Of a stretch of 64,000 nt of DNA, positions 26,782 through 35,692 are shown piece after piece. The DNA lies in the NCBI GenBank assembly GCA_910588225.1, contig CAJUQT010000003.1:74531-138530 (forward strand). Reading direction: 5' to 3'. Both the position numbers and the translations under genes were made by a program. Each line of letters opens with the position of its first letter. The first letter of the stretch is position 1. This DNA comes from an uncultured Acetatifactor sp. (GTDB taxonomy: Bacteria; Bacillota; Clostridia; Lachnospirales; Lachnospiraceae). The notes under the pieces were generated by a model. That model did no database searches and was not told where the DNA came from. It saw only the letters and a list, made by a program, of their open reading frames with translations.

Positions 26782-27492
26782 ATGAGTGAGTTATATAATG
26801 TTTATTGCGATGAAAGCTGTCATCTTGAGCATGATGGTATCAATGATATGGTACTCGGAGCAGTATGGTGTAATCAGAGAAAAATCAAGAAAATAAATCA
26901 GGAAATATGTACTATTAAGGGAAATCATGGTGTTTCTCCGAAGGCAGAACTGAAATGGACGAAAGTGTCACCCGTCAAAAGAGAACTGTATATGGATATG
27001 ATAAAATATTTCTTTGATAATACAAACCTTCATTTCAGATGTCTGGTTATACCGGATAAAAATGCTCTGAACCACAACAGATTTCAGCAGACACATGATG
27101 ATTGGTATTATAAAATGTACTTTGACATGCTGAAAGGTATTTTTTCACCAGAAGATATATATGAAATTTATATTGACATCAAAGACACGCATTCTAATCA
27201 GAAAGTAAAGAAGCTGGAGGAAATAAGCAGGAACAGCATATATGATTTTAATGGTGAATGTATCAGAAGGATTCAGCCTATCAGATCTGATGAGGTTCAG
27301 ATAATGCAGTTAGTGGATATTCTAATTGGTGCGGTGATGTACCAGAATAGAGTTTTTCCGGAAGAGCATCAACAAAGTGAAACAAAGCTTGCACTGATTG
27401 AACTGCTCAGGGAAAAAAGTGGTTATCAACTAACAAAGTCGACATTATTGAAAGAGGAAAAATTTAACATTTTTGTATGGCAGGCGAGGTAG
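26782..27492 (+). CDS. DUF3800 domain protein
   Basis: The protein has 236 residues. DUF3800 features are clear: an N-terminal VYCDESCHLE (acidic pair after the first strand), central IYIDIKDT, and a C-terminal SDEVQIMQLVDILIGAVMYQ helix. The family is predicted to have an RNase-H-like fold with D/E/D metal ligands, all present here, and often occurs on mobile elements, but its activity is not established. It sits in the AT-rich island and its stop is 5 bp from the next start, so the two genes are co-expressed. Confidence 0.8.
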   Translation: MSELYNVYCDESCHLEHDGINDMVLGAVWCNQRKIKKINQEICTIKGNHGVSPKAELKWTKVSPVKRELYMDMIKYFFDNTNLHFRCLVIPDKNALNHNRFQQTHDDWYYKMYFDMLKGIFSPEDIYEIYIDIKDTHSNQKVKKLEEISRNSIYDFNGECIRRIQPIRSDEVQIMQLVDILIGAVMYQNRVFPEEHQQSETKLALIELLREKSGYQLTKSTLLKEEKFNIFVWQAR

Positions 27493-27497
27493 GGCAA

Positions 27498-28022
27498 ATG
27501 GATAAAATCGTGCTGTCTCCGCTTATGCTGTATGAGGATACGGAAGGCGGATGGATACAGTATCAGGAAAAACTATATATGGTGTTTTGCATAGATATGA
27601 AGGAAGCTGGATTAAAATTTCAGGGAAAAAGTGTCAGAATCCGATATCATCCTATCGAATTTGGGAAAGAGGAAGCCTTTTTTCATATTACCTGTCAGGA
27701 TTATGACAACGTTGGGGAGAGAGTACCAGATTTTAGAAGATGCGAACGTATTGGATGGATCAGGCAGTTTGTTGAAGCAGCTGATACAGGAGTAGCAATA
27801 GAATATGAGGGGCAGGTACATAGTCTGAAAATTTGGACAGAACAGGTTAAGAATGATTTACGCCATCATATCTTATGCGAGGAGTTATGCTTTATGGTTG
27901 TGGTTGCAGAAAGGGACAGATATTGCCTTTTGATTACAGCATTTTATTTTGAACACGAGCATTCGCTAAAAAAGAAATTAAAGAAATATGAGGAATTCAT
28001 AAAAGCAAAAAACGCTTCATAA
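27498..28022 (+). CDS. Unrecognised partner of the DUF3800 gene (possible RelE/BECR-like nuclease fold)
   Basis: The protein has 174 residues from ATG 27498; GAGGTAGGG overlapping the DUF3800 stop serves as ribosome site, and an in-frame ATG at 27477 lacks one. I do not recognise the family with confidence. The C-terminal half has RCERIGWIRQFVEAA, then SLKIWTEQ, CFMVVVAERDRYCLLITAFY and a final basic helix. This strand order with a charged RY and a late aromatic strand is reminiscent of BECR/RelE-like RNases. That is a weak, fold-level guess. A hairpin terminator follows immediately. Confidence 0.55.
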   Translation: MDKIVLSPLMLYEDTEGGWIQYQEKLYMVFCIDMKEAGLKFQGKSVRIRYHPIEFGKEEAFFHITCQDYDNVGERVPDFRRCERIGWIRQFVEAADTGVAIEYEGQVHSLKIWTEQVKNDLRHHILCEELCFMVVVAERDRYCLLITAFYFEHEHSLKKKLKKYEEFIKAKNAS

Positions 28023-28040
28023 TAAAAATGAAACGTTTTC
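28011..28040 (+). terminator. Terminator of the DUF3800 operon
   Basis: AACGCTTCAT (28011-28020) pairs with ATGAAACGTT (28028-28037) with one mismatch, followed by a short T-run. It overlaps the last codons and stop of the partner gene. Confidence 0.6.
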
Positions 28041-28229
28041 AGAAACTCCTTCCACAACTGGTGGATGAGATACTTATATTATATGTAAGTTCAGTTAAAA
28101 CGTCAATAAATTTTGAAAAAATAAAATAAAATTTTTACATGGTTTTTTACATGTTCTAAATTCCATTTATTATAAATACCTGGAGAAATTTGGAAAACAG
28201 ACTGAAGTGGAGAAAGAAGGGAAAAGTAT
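28041..28229. other. AT-rich intergenic stretch upstream of the GH31 gene
   Basis: No ORF is apparent. TTTTTACATG occurs twice in tandem near 28130-28155 and a TATAAA lies near 28172; these could be a promoter with a regulator site, but no consensus promoter stands out. Confidence 0.35.
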
Positions 28230-30248
28230 ATGAATTTTTTCACAGAGAAAGACGGCGCACTGCTGTTTCGACGCAGGAGGGAGCTGCTGGAAATTCGGCC
28301 CTGGGGCCGGGGTCTTCGCATTCGCGCCACAGAGAACAGGCAGTTTACGGACAGAGACTGGGCGCTCTCTATTCCTGCCCCCGGGGCGGGAAGCATTGAA
28401 ATCGGAGAGGAACAGGCAGTCGTAACCAACGGAAAAATAAAGGCGGTGATCACTGCGTATGGGAAACTGACCTTTTATAATCAGGAGGGCAGGGAAATCC
28501 TGAAAGAGTATTATCGCTCCTGGGACTATGGGACGAAGGACTGGAAGGAGCTGGACCAGATTACCATGGCCCGCACCGTGGCCAGGCAGTTTAAAAATGT
28601 GGGCGGTGACAATTATGAGATTCATCTGCGGTTTGAGACAGATGACAGAGAGAGAATCTATGGGATGGGCCAGTATCAGCAGCCCTACTTGAATCTGAAA
28701 GGCTGTACGCTGGACATGGAGCAGAAAAATACACAGATTTCGGTTCCTTTCATGGTATCGGACAGGGGATACGGACTGCTGTGGAACAACCCGGCAGTGG
28801 GCCAGGCGGTGTTCGGCAAGAACAGGACCGAATTCTCCGTCCGGTCTTCCAGACAGCTGGATTATTGGATTGTGGCAGGGGATACACCGGCGGAGATTGT
28901 GGAACGATATGCAGATGTGACGGGAAAGGTACCGATGATGCCCGATTTCGGCCTGGGCTTCTGGCAGTGCAAGCTTCGCTATCAGACCCAGGAAGAACTT
29001 CTGAATGTGGCAAGAGAATACCACAGAAGAGGGATTCCCTTAAGTGTGATTGTACTGGATTTCTTCCACTGGCCCTGCCAGGGAGACTGGACTTTTGACG
29101 AAGCCTATTTTCCGGACCCGGAGGGGATGATCAGAGAGCTTGGTGAAATGGGGATTCGTCTGATGGTTTCTATCTGGCCTACGGTTGACCGTAAGTCCGT
29201 GAACTATCAGGAGATGAAGGAGCGTGATCTGCTGGTGAGGACGGACAGAGGTATTTCCGCGGCCATGGAGTGCTTCGGCATGGAGGAGTTCATTGACCCC
29301 ACCAATCCGGAGGCAAGACGTTTTGTCTGGGACATTGTGAAGAAGAATTATTTTGACAAAGGGGTGACTTTGTTCTGGCTGGACGAAGCGGAGCCGGAGT
29401 ATACTGCGGCAGATTTTGACCTGTACCGCTATTATGACGGTTCGGCGCTGGAATGTGCCAACGAGTATCCGGTGGGCTATGCCCGTGCCTTTTATGATGG
29501 AATGCGGGAAGCGGGAGTGGAGAATCCGGTGAATCTGATTCGCTGTGCCTGGGCAGGATCACAGAGGTACGGCGCGCTGGTATGGTCCGGGGATGTGCCC
29601 TCTACCTTTACCTATTTGCGGAATCAGTTTACGGCGGGACTTCATATGGGAATGGCGGGCATTCCCTGGTGGACGGCGGATATCGGCGGTTTCCACGGGG
29701 GCAATGTGAAGGATCCGGCTTTCCATGAATTGTTGATGCGCTGGTTCCAGTACGGCGCTTTCTGTCCGGTGATGCGTCTTCACGGAGACCGGGATCCCCA
29801 TAAGCCGCCTATGAATCCGGAGGCCTCTTACGGAGGAGGTATCTGTTCTTCCGGAGCGGATAATGAGGTCTGGAGCTATACCCCGGAGCTGGAAGAGATG
29901 ATGATTTACTATATCCGTCTGCGGGAGTCCATGAAGGACTATATTCGGGCGGCCATGGCGGAGGCCCATGAAAAGGGGACACCTGTCATAAAGCCTCTGT
30001 TCTATGATTTCCCGGAGGACCAGGCTGCCTGGGAGGCGGCAGATGTCTATCTGTTTGGACATGATCTGCTGGCTGCGCCCGTGCTGGAGGCCGGCGTGCG
30101 GGAGAGAAAGGTTTATCTGCCTGCCGGTGCGATGTGGACGGAGCGGGAGACCGGGGCTGTGTATCAGGGAGGACAGGAAGTACGGGTGGAGGCGCCGGTG
30201 AACCGGATTCCGCTCTTCGTGAAAAATGGAGGCTCACTTACAATATGA
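28230..30248 (+). CDS. GH31 alpha-glycosidase (alpha-xylosidase-like)
   Basis: The protein has 672 residues. The (beta/alpha)8 core carries the nucleophile D385 in FWLDEAEPEY and the acid/base D455 in WSGDVPSTF. The LDEAEPE form and the long FWQCKLRYQTQEELLNVARE stretch point to the YicI-like alpha-xylosidase branch, not to alpha-glucosidases. Without a signal peptide, it should act in the cytosol on imported xylose-containing oligosaccharides. It leads a two-gene unit with a paralogue 22 bp downstream. Confidence 0.88.
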   Translation: MNFFTEKDGALLFRRRRELLEIRPWGRGLRIRATENRQFTDRDWALSIPAPGAGSIEIGEEQAVVTNGKIKAVITAYGKLTFYNQEGREILKEYYRSWDYGTKDWKELDQITMARTVARQFKNVGGDNYEIHLRFETDDRERIYGMGQYQQPYLNLKGCTLDMEQKNTQISVPFMVSDRGYGLLWNNPAVGQAVFGKNRTEFSVRSSRQLDYWIVAGDTPAEIVERYADVTGKVPMMPDFGLGFWQCKLRYQTQEELLNVAREYHRRGIPLSVIVLDFFHWPCQGDWTFDEAYFPDPEGMIRELGEMGIRLMVSIWPTVDRKSVNYQEMKERDLLVRTDRGISAAMECFGMEEFIDPTNPEARRFVWDIVKKNYFDKGVTLFWLDEAEPEYTAADFDLYRYYDGSALECANEYPVGYARAFYDGMREAGVENPVNLIRCAWAGSQRYGALVWSGDVPSTFTYLRNQFTAGLHMGMAGIPWWTADIGGFHGGNVKDPAFHELLMRWFQYGAFCPVMRLHGDRDPHKPPMNPEASYGGGICSSGADNEVWSYTPELEEMMIYYIRLRESMKDYIRAAMAEAHEKGTPVIKPLFYDFPEDQAAWEAADVYLFGHDLLAAPVLEAGVRERKVYLPAGAMWTERETGAVYQGGQEVRVEAPVNRIPLFVKNGGSLTI

Positions 30249-30270
30249 GGAATAGAACAGGAGGAAACAG

Positions 30271-32217
30271 ATGAAATTCCAGATCAGAGACAACACTATT
30301 TATTTTATCAGAGCAGGCGAATGGGGAAAGATTTCAGCCTGTGGGAAGAACTGCATTCGGTTCCAGGCTTCGCCTTCAGGTGCGGTGAAGGAGATGAACT
30401 GGACGCTGCTGCCGGGAGAAGCGGAAGCGAAAGCCTGGCTGGAAGGGGATAAGGCAATTCTGGAAACGGGAGAGATGCGATGTGTACTCTATGAAAACGG
30501 CAGAACGGAGTATTTCCGTAAAGGCAGAAAAATTCTGTCGGAAAAATGCGAGATGACTTTCAGCACGGGAATCCGGAATTACCGCAGTAAGGGCAGCGGC
30601 CTCTGGAGCGGCCGGGTTACCTTTGAGCCGGTGGAAGGCGAGCATTTTTACGGTCTGGGACATGAGGCCACAGGATGTTTTGATCTGAAGGGCTGTACTA
30701 TCGACCTGCGCCATGTGAATGCAAAGTGTACCATGCCGGTGGTGTACTCTTCCCTGGGGTATGGTTTCCTCTGGAATATGCCCTCCACGGGAAGCTGTGA
30801 GCTGGCCTGCAACAGAACACGGTGGAACAGCGACAGTATGAGGCAGATGGACTATGTGGTCATGGGGGGAGCGCCGGCGGAAGTGGCAGAAGCTTTAGCG
30901 GACCTGACGGGACATGCCCCCAGAATGCCGGAATATGGCCTTGGCTTCTGGCAGTGCAAGCTGCGGTATGAGACCCAGGAAGAGCTTCTGCAGGTGGCCA
31001 GACGCTATAAAGAGCTGGGGATTCCTGTGGATGTGATTGTGATTGACTATTTTCACTGGACAGAGCAGGGGGATTATAAATTTGATCCCAAGTATTGGCC
31101 GGACCCCAAAGCCATGGCGGAGGAGCTGCATGCCATGGGCATAAAGCTGATGGTGTCCATGTGGCCTACTATCAATGAGAAAAGTGAAAATTACAGGGAA
31201 ATGCTGGACAGAAATCTGTTGATCAGGACGGCCAGCGGCTCCAACAGAGTGTTCGACTTCTATGGACCCCAGGCGGAAATCGATCCTACAAATCCTGAGA
31301 CCAGAGCGTATGTATGGTCGAAGCTGAAAGAGAATTACATAGACCAGGGGGTGGACTGCCTCTGGTTCGACGAGGCGGAGCCGGAGATTCATCCGGAGCA
31401 TTTTGATAATCTGGTGCTTTCTATGGGGAATGGGGACGAAGTGGGACTGCTGTATCCCTATTATTACGCAAAGCTGGTGTATGACGGAATGAAGGCGGAT
31501 GGCAGGGAGGATATCGTCACACTGTCCAGATGCGCCTATCCAGGAGCCCAGAGATTCGGGACCCTGGTGTGGTCCGGAGACATTCCATCCACTTTCGAGA
31601 GTCTGGCAGATCAGGTGAAGTCCGGACTGAATATGGCAATGTGCGGGATTCCCTGGTGGACCACGGATATCGGTGGCTTTTACGGAGGCCATATTGAGAC
31701 GGAATATTTCCGGGAGCTGATTGTCCGTTGGTTCCAGTATGGACTGTTCTGTCCTGTCATGCGCCTGCACGGCAGCAGAGCCGGCCGGGATAATACGAAG
31801 GCTATCATAGAACCCTCCGGCGGCGACAATGAAATCTGGAGCTTCGGGGAGGAGAATTTTGAGACGATTAAAGAGCTGATTCTTCTGCGGGAGAGGCTGA
31901 GGCCCTATCTCAGAAAGCATATGGACAGGGCTTCGGAAAAGGGCATTCCTGTCATGAGGCCCATGTTCTTTGACTTCCCGGAGGATGAAGTGTGCTACGG
32001 ACTGGGAGAGCAGTATATGTTCGGAGAGGATATACTGTTCGCGCCCATTGTCAGACAGGGGGAGCGGGCGAAAAAGGTGTATCTGCCGGAAGGGAACTGG
32101 ATTCTTACCAGAGACCGGGAAGTCTATGCGGGCGGAGAGTGGGCAGAAGTGTCCGCGCAGCTGAACGAATTTATTGCTTTTGTCAGAGAAGGCAGTGATG
32201 TGATTGATCTTTTCTGA
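30271..32217 (+). CDS. GH31 alpha-glycosidase, paralogue of the preceding gene
   Basis: The protein has 648 residues and AGGAGG before ATG 30271. Nucleophile D367 lies in WFDEAEPEIH and acid/base D437 in WSGDIPSTF. It shares the GFWQCKLRYETQEELLQVAR core with its neighbour but differs in the N-terminal beta domain and in the insertion after MRLHG, so the two probably split related substrates. It is cytosolic. A short hairpin overlaps its stop codon, and GH27 follows after a methyltransferase stump. Confidence 0.87.
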   Translation: MKFQIRDNTIYFIRAGEWGKISACGKNCIRFQASPSGAVKEMNWTLLPGEAEAKAWLEGDKAILETGEMRCVLYENGRTEYFRKGRKILSEKCEMTFSTGIRNYRSKGSGLWSGRVTFEPVEGEHFYGLGHEATGCFDLKGCTIDLRHVNAKCTMPVVYSSLGYGFLWNMPSTGSCELACNRTRWNSDSMRQMDYVVMGGAPAEVAEALADLTGHAPRMPEYGLGFWQCKLRYETQEELLQVARRYKELGIPVDVIVIDYFHWTEQGDYKFDPKYWPDPKAMAEELHAMGIKLMVSMWPTINEKSENYREMLDRNLLIRTASGSNRVFDFYGPQAEIDPTNPETRAYVWSKLKENYIDQGVDCLWFDEAEPEIHPEHFDNLVLSMGNGDEVGLLYPYYYAKLVYDGMKADGREDIVTLSRCAYPGAQRFGTLVWSGDIPSTFESLADQVKSGLNMAMCGIPWWTTDIGGFYGGHIETEYFRELIVRWFQYGLFCPVMRLHGSRAGRDNTKAIIEPSGGDNEIWSFGEENFETIKELILLRERLRPYLRKHMDRASEKGIPVMRPMFFDFPEDEVCYGLGEQYMFGEDILFAPIVRQGERAKKVYLPEGNWILTRDREVYAGGEWAEVSAQLNEFIAFVREGSDVIDLF

Positions 32218-32276
32218 TATCAGAAGATCTCTGTCCGTGAAAGAAAAAGTGGAAGAGGTGTCATTTCAGGTCTGAA

Positions 32277-32480
32277 TTATGCAGGTTCCAGTCCGCTGGA
32301 ACCTGCGTTCAGGCTATTTTTACCGGCTTTCACCAACAGCGTCATGGGACGACGCAATTCGTCCTTCATTTGCGGAATATGCATCATTTCTTCAGGCGGT
32401 TTTGCCTTTTCCACAGCTTCGAGCGCAAAGCCGTTATTCAACAGTCCCAGCAGGATCTGTGTGAATGCAATGCCGGATAA
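32277..32480 (-). pseudogene. C-terminal stump of a SAM-dependent methyltransferase
   Basis: The minus frame reads LLNNGFALEAVEKAKPPEEM, then MHIPQMKDELRRPMTLLVKA and stops at 32277. The PPEEM...DELRRPMxLLxKA ending is typical of class I (UbiE-like) methyltransferases in Clostridia. No Rossmann or SAM-binding part remains; upstream the frame dissolves near the GH27 start. A perfect hairpin GCAGGTTCCA/TGGAACCTGC (32281-32306) sits at its 3' end and may act as a terminator. The insertion of the glycosidase genes probably removed the rest. Confidence 0.6.
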
Positions 32481-32508
32481 AATAAAATCAAAGAAAAAGG
32501 AGTGCTCA

Positions 32509-33861
32509 ATGAAACTGACAATGGAAAAAGCCCCCATGGGCTGGAACAGCTATGACTATTATGACACCACAGTGACAGAAGCTCAGGTAAAGGCCAATGC
32601 CGACTATATGGCGGTAAATTTAAAAGAGTGCGGCTGGGAGTACATAGTGGTAGACATCCAATGGTATGCGAAGGACGCGGGAACACAGAGGGATAAATAT
32701 CAGTATATTCCCTTTGGAGACATGGAGATGGATGAATACGGCAGATATCAGCCTGCGGTAAATCGTTTTCCCTCTGCACAGGGAGGCAGAGGCTTCGGGC
32801 CTCTGGCGGAATATATCCATAGTCTGGGGCTAAAGTTCGGCATTCACATTATGAGAGGAATTCCAAGGCTGGCGGCTCACAGGCATCTGCCCATAGCAGA
32901 GACTTCATTTACGGCGGCGCAGGCGGCGGACCCGGCGTCAATCTGTGGCTGGAATCCTGATATGTACGGGGTTCGGGACAACGAAGCGGGGCAGGCCTAC
33001 TATGACAGCCTGATGCAGATGTATGCGGACTGGGGTGTGGATTTCATTAAGTGTGACGACATCTGTGACAGCTGGATGTACCGGAATCGGAATTTCGGCG
33101 GCTGGCATGAGACCCGGATGCTGCAGGAAGCGATCGGGAAGACCAGGCGGGATATTGTGCTCAGCCTTTCACCGGGGCCTGCCCAGATTGACAGAGCATG
33201 GCAGTATGAAAAACATGCCAATATGTGGAGGATTACGGATGATTTCTGGGATCGCTGGGAGCTGCTCAGGAACATGTTCGACAGGTGTGAGCTGTGGCAG
33301 AATCATGTGGCGGAAGGATCCTATCCGGACTGCGACATGCTTCCTCTGGGAAAGCTGGGAAAGGGCTTTGGACATGGTGAACGTGATACTCGCTTTACAA
33401 GAGATGAGCAGATTACCATGATGACATTGTGGTGTGTCTTCGGTTCTCCGCTGATGGTGGGCGCGGAACTTACTCTGCTGGATGACTGGACATTGTCTCT
33501 GCTGACCAGGAAGGACATTCTGAAGCTGGTTTCCAATGCCTGTGTGGGGAAACAGTTTGAGAAAAACGAGGATTATGCCATCTGGAGCTGTAGGAATGAG
33601 AAAACGGGGGAGAGATACCTTGCGTTATTCAATTTCCTGGACACACAGCAGCAGATCTTCTGTAATCTCCGGGAGGTGGAGCAGTTTGCCGGGGAGAGAA
33701 GGGAAGTGGAAAGCGCTCTGGAGCTCTGGAGTCAGGTGGAGGTGAAGCCTGCGGGGGATGTGCTGACAGACTGCGTGCCGGCACATGGGGCAAGACTTTT
33801 CCTGTTGGGCGGGAAAGAACAGGCTGTTCCGGCACTTCTGAGGTTTATGGGGAATGGCTGA
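32509..33861 (+). CDS. GH27 alpha-galactosidase
   Basis: The protein has 450 residues from ATG 32509 (AAAGGAG upstream). It shows the GH27/melibiase pattern: MGWNSYDYY at the N-terminus, nucleophile D183 in FIKCDDIC (family KYD position), acid/base in the ITDDFWDRW segment (D244-D245), and MTLWCVFGSPLMVGAEL. A C-terminal beta sandwich ends the chain. It lacks a secretion signal, so it removes alpha-galactose from imported oligosaccharides, in line with the GH31 pair upstream. Its last 17 bp overlap the HD-protein gene end-to-end. Confidence 0.88.
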   Translation: MKLTMEKAPMGWNSYDYYDTTVTEAQVKANADYMAVNLKECGWEYIVVDIQWYAKDAGTQRDKYQYIPFGDMEMDEYGRYQPAVNRFPSAQGGRGFGPLAEYIHSLGLKFGIHIMRGIPRLAAHRHLPIAETSFTAAQAADPASICGWNPDMYGVRDNEAGQAYYDSLMQMYADWGVDFIKCDDICDSWMYRNRNFGGWHETRMLQEAIGKTRRDIVLSLSPGPAQIDRAWQYEKHANMWRITDDFWDRWELLRNMFDRCELWQNHVAEGSYPDCDMLPLGKLGKGFGHGERDTRFTRDEQITMMTLWCVFGSPLMVGAELTLLDDWTLSLLTRKDILKLVSNACVGKQFEKNEDYAIWSCRNEKTGERYLALFNFLDTQQQIFCNLREVEQFAGERREVESALELWSQVEVKPAGDVLTDCVPAHGARLFLLGGKEQAVPALLRFMGNG

Positions 33862-35686
33862 GGAACACGGAATGGTATGCTTCCCTGCGTTCTTCCCGAT
33901 AGATGCGCACCAGCCTTCTCACCACCCGATTATCTCTCAGCCTTGCGGTTAAAAGGGGCGAAAATCGCTTGCCTTCCAGTGAAACTGCGGTTTTGAAGGC
34001 TTCTTCAAAGGTCAGCTGTACACCGGTGTAAAGATGATTGGCATCGGTGACATTGTCCAGCCAGTCTGCCAGTCCGATGACATCTACCATCTGACGGGAG
34101 GGACATTCCAGCCGCACATAGGAATCAGGATAGCCGTGAGAGCCGTCATACCAGGAGTGATGCCCCAGGGCAATGGGGGCATACTTTCTGGTGGACGGCC
34201 GCAAAGCCAGATTTCTTTCGCCCACAAGTGTATGCAGATGGGCCATTTCGTACTCCTCCTCAAACCATTGTCTGGCCGACTGCGCATACAGACTGGTGAA
34301 GCTGATTTTGCCGATATCATGCAGGAGGCTGCCGTTTGTGGCATATTCCAGCACTGCATCCAGCTTTTTATCGGGATTTTCAATTTGACGAATTGATTCA
34401 ATATCATCAAAAAAGCCGGATTCTTCTTCCATGATGATTCGGCACAGTTCTGCAGCAGCCTTGCCCACAATATAGGAGTGTATATAGTCCTCAGGCAGAA
34501 AGCGCATCAGAAGCTTTTCCACAAAATCTCCGTAGGGAATGCTGCTGTCGGTTTCCACGAAGGTGGACATCAGTTGTCTGACATGAAAAAAAAGCTGCTC
34601 GTTTTCCGACGCCTGGGGAAAATGTTCCGCATAATCAAGAGCTCGTTCATACAGCCGGTCAATATACTCTGTCCGTGCCGGTATTTTTTCCGGATGATCC
34701 TGAAGGAAATTGCAGTAAAAGGCGGGCAGGGAAACCATACGATATATGCCGTCTCCGGAAAAATCATCCGCATGTGCGGTATCGATCAGAAGTTCCATTT
34801 TCTCAAGCAGCCCGTCCAGTGTATCCAGCCCGCAGTAATAGTTAATGGAGTCATAGGAAAAGGAGGACTTGGCAGGCGGATTCTCTCCCTGGCTGCGTGC
34901 TTCCTCGAACTGTTTTTCATAGACTATATAGACAGATTCCATGATGTCCACAATGTCCTGAGGGGACATGGCCTTTTCTTTGTTGCGGGAGATGCTGGCC
35001 GCCATTTGCTGATGTGTCATATAGAGGTATCTGTCCCAGGGAAGCTCAGGGGCTTTTTCACGATATCCTTCATCCTGCAGAATTCGCAGGGTGTAATTTA
35101 CCAGCCGGATTTTCTCTCCGGATGATTTAAACTGTCCCAGTGCCACATTTGCACGGGAACGTATAATATATCCTTTCGTATCGCTGTCTTCGATTTCTTC
35201 GAAGTATTTCAGATAGGCGGCGGCTTCCATAAAACACAGACGCATCCGGACCATGTACTTTTCGATGTACAGCCAGTCAAGGCCCACAAGTCTGGTGCAT
35301 ATGCTGTTATAGCCCATTCCCAGCCAGTATAGCTGACGTATCATATCATTCCGGTTTCCCGCCTGTCTGGCCTTGCTCAGCAGTGCACGGCGAATCTGGC
35401 AGAAAAGTCCCACATCCCGTTCCTTGCGTCCGTCAAACAGGATTCCTGCAAAATCTTCCAGCTCTTGAAGCGCTTCCGGTTCTGCTTCGAACAGATGATC
35501 CAGAAGCGGAAACAGTTTCTCCCGCAGCAATTCCATGTTCCGGGCAACAATCTGTTCCAGATGCTTTTTGTCTGACAGTACTTCTTCATAAGGGACGCAA
35601 AAGGACCGGCTCCCGGATTTTTCCGATGCCGACAACTTTGCGATTTCTTTCAAATTGGCTATATATTCCTCCTGATAAGGCTGCAT
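33845..35686 (-). CDS. HD-domain protein, probable signalling phosphohydrolase
   Basis: The protein has 613 residues. Residues 1-400 are helical repeats without clear family. The C-terminal HD domain has H456-D457 in GSLLHDIGKI, HLHTLVGER and LGHHSWYDGSHGYP, a layout close to HD-GYP proteins that cleave cyclic dinucleotides, although the GYP triad is altered to HGYP. It begins 6 bp after the hybrid histidine kinase stop, so the pair is co-translated. I infer that the kinase controls it or that both act in one signalling route. Confidence 0.78.
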   Translation of the reverse strand: MQPYQEEYIANLKEIAKLSASEKSGSRSFCVPYEEVLSDKKHLEQIVARNMELLREKLFPLLDHLFEAEPEALQELEDFAGILFDGRKERDVGLFCQIRRALLSKARQAGNRNDMIRQLYWLGMGYNSICTRLVGLDWLYIEKYMVRMRLCFMEAAAYLKYFEEIEDSDTKGYIIRSRANVALGQFKSSGEKIRLVNYTLRILQDEGYREKAPELPWDRYLYMTHQQMAASISRNKEKAMSPQDIVDIMESVYIVYEKQFEEARSQGENPPAKSSFSYDSINYYCGLDTLDGLLEKMELLIDTAHADDFSGDGIYRMVSLPAFYCNFLQDHPEKIPARTEYIDRLYERALDYAEHFPQASENEQLFFHVRQLMSTFVETDSSIPYGDFVEKLLMRFLPEDYIHSYIVGKAAAELCRIIMEEESGFFDDIESIRQIENPDKKLDAVLEYATNGSLLHDIGKISFTSLYAQSARQWFEEEYEMAHLHTLVGERNLALRPSTRKYAPIALGHHSWYDGSHGYPDSYVRLECPSRQMVDVIGLADWLDNVTDANHLYTGVQLTFEEAFKTAVSLEGKRFSPLLTARLRDNRVVRRLVRIYREERREAYHSVFLSHSP

Positions 35687-35692
35687 AACATT

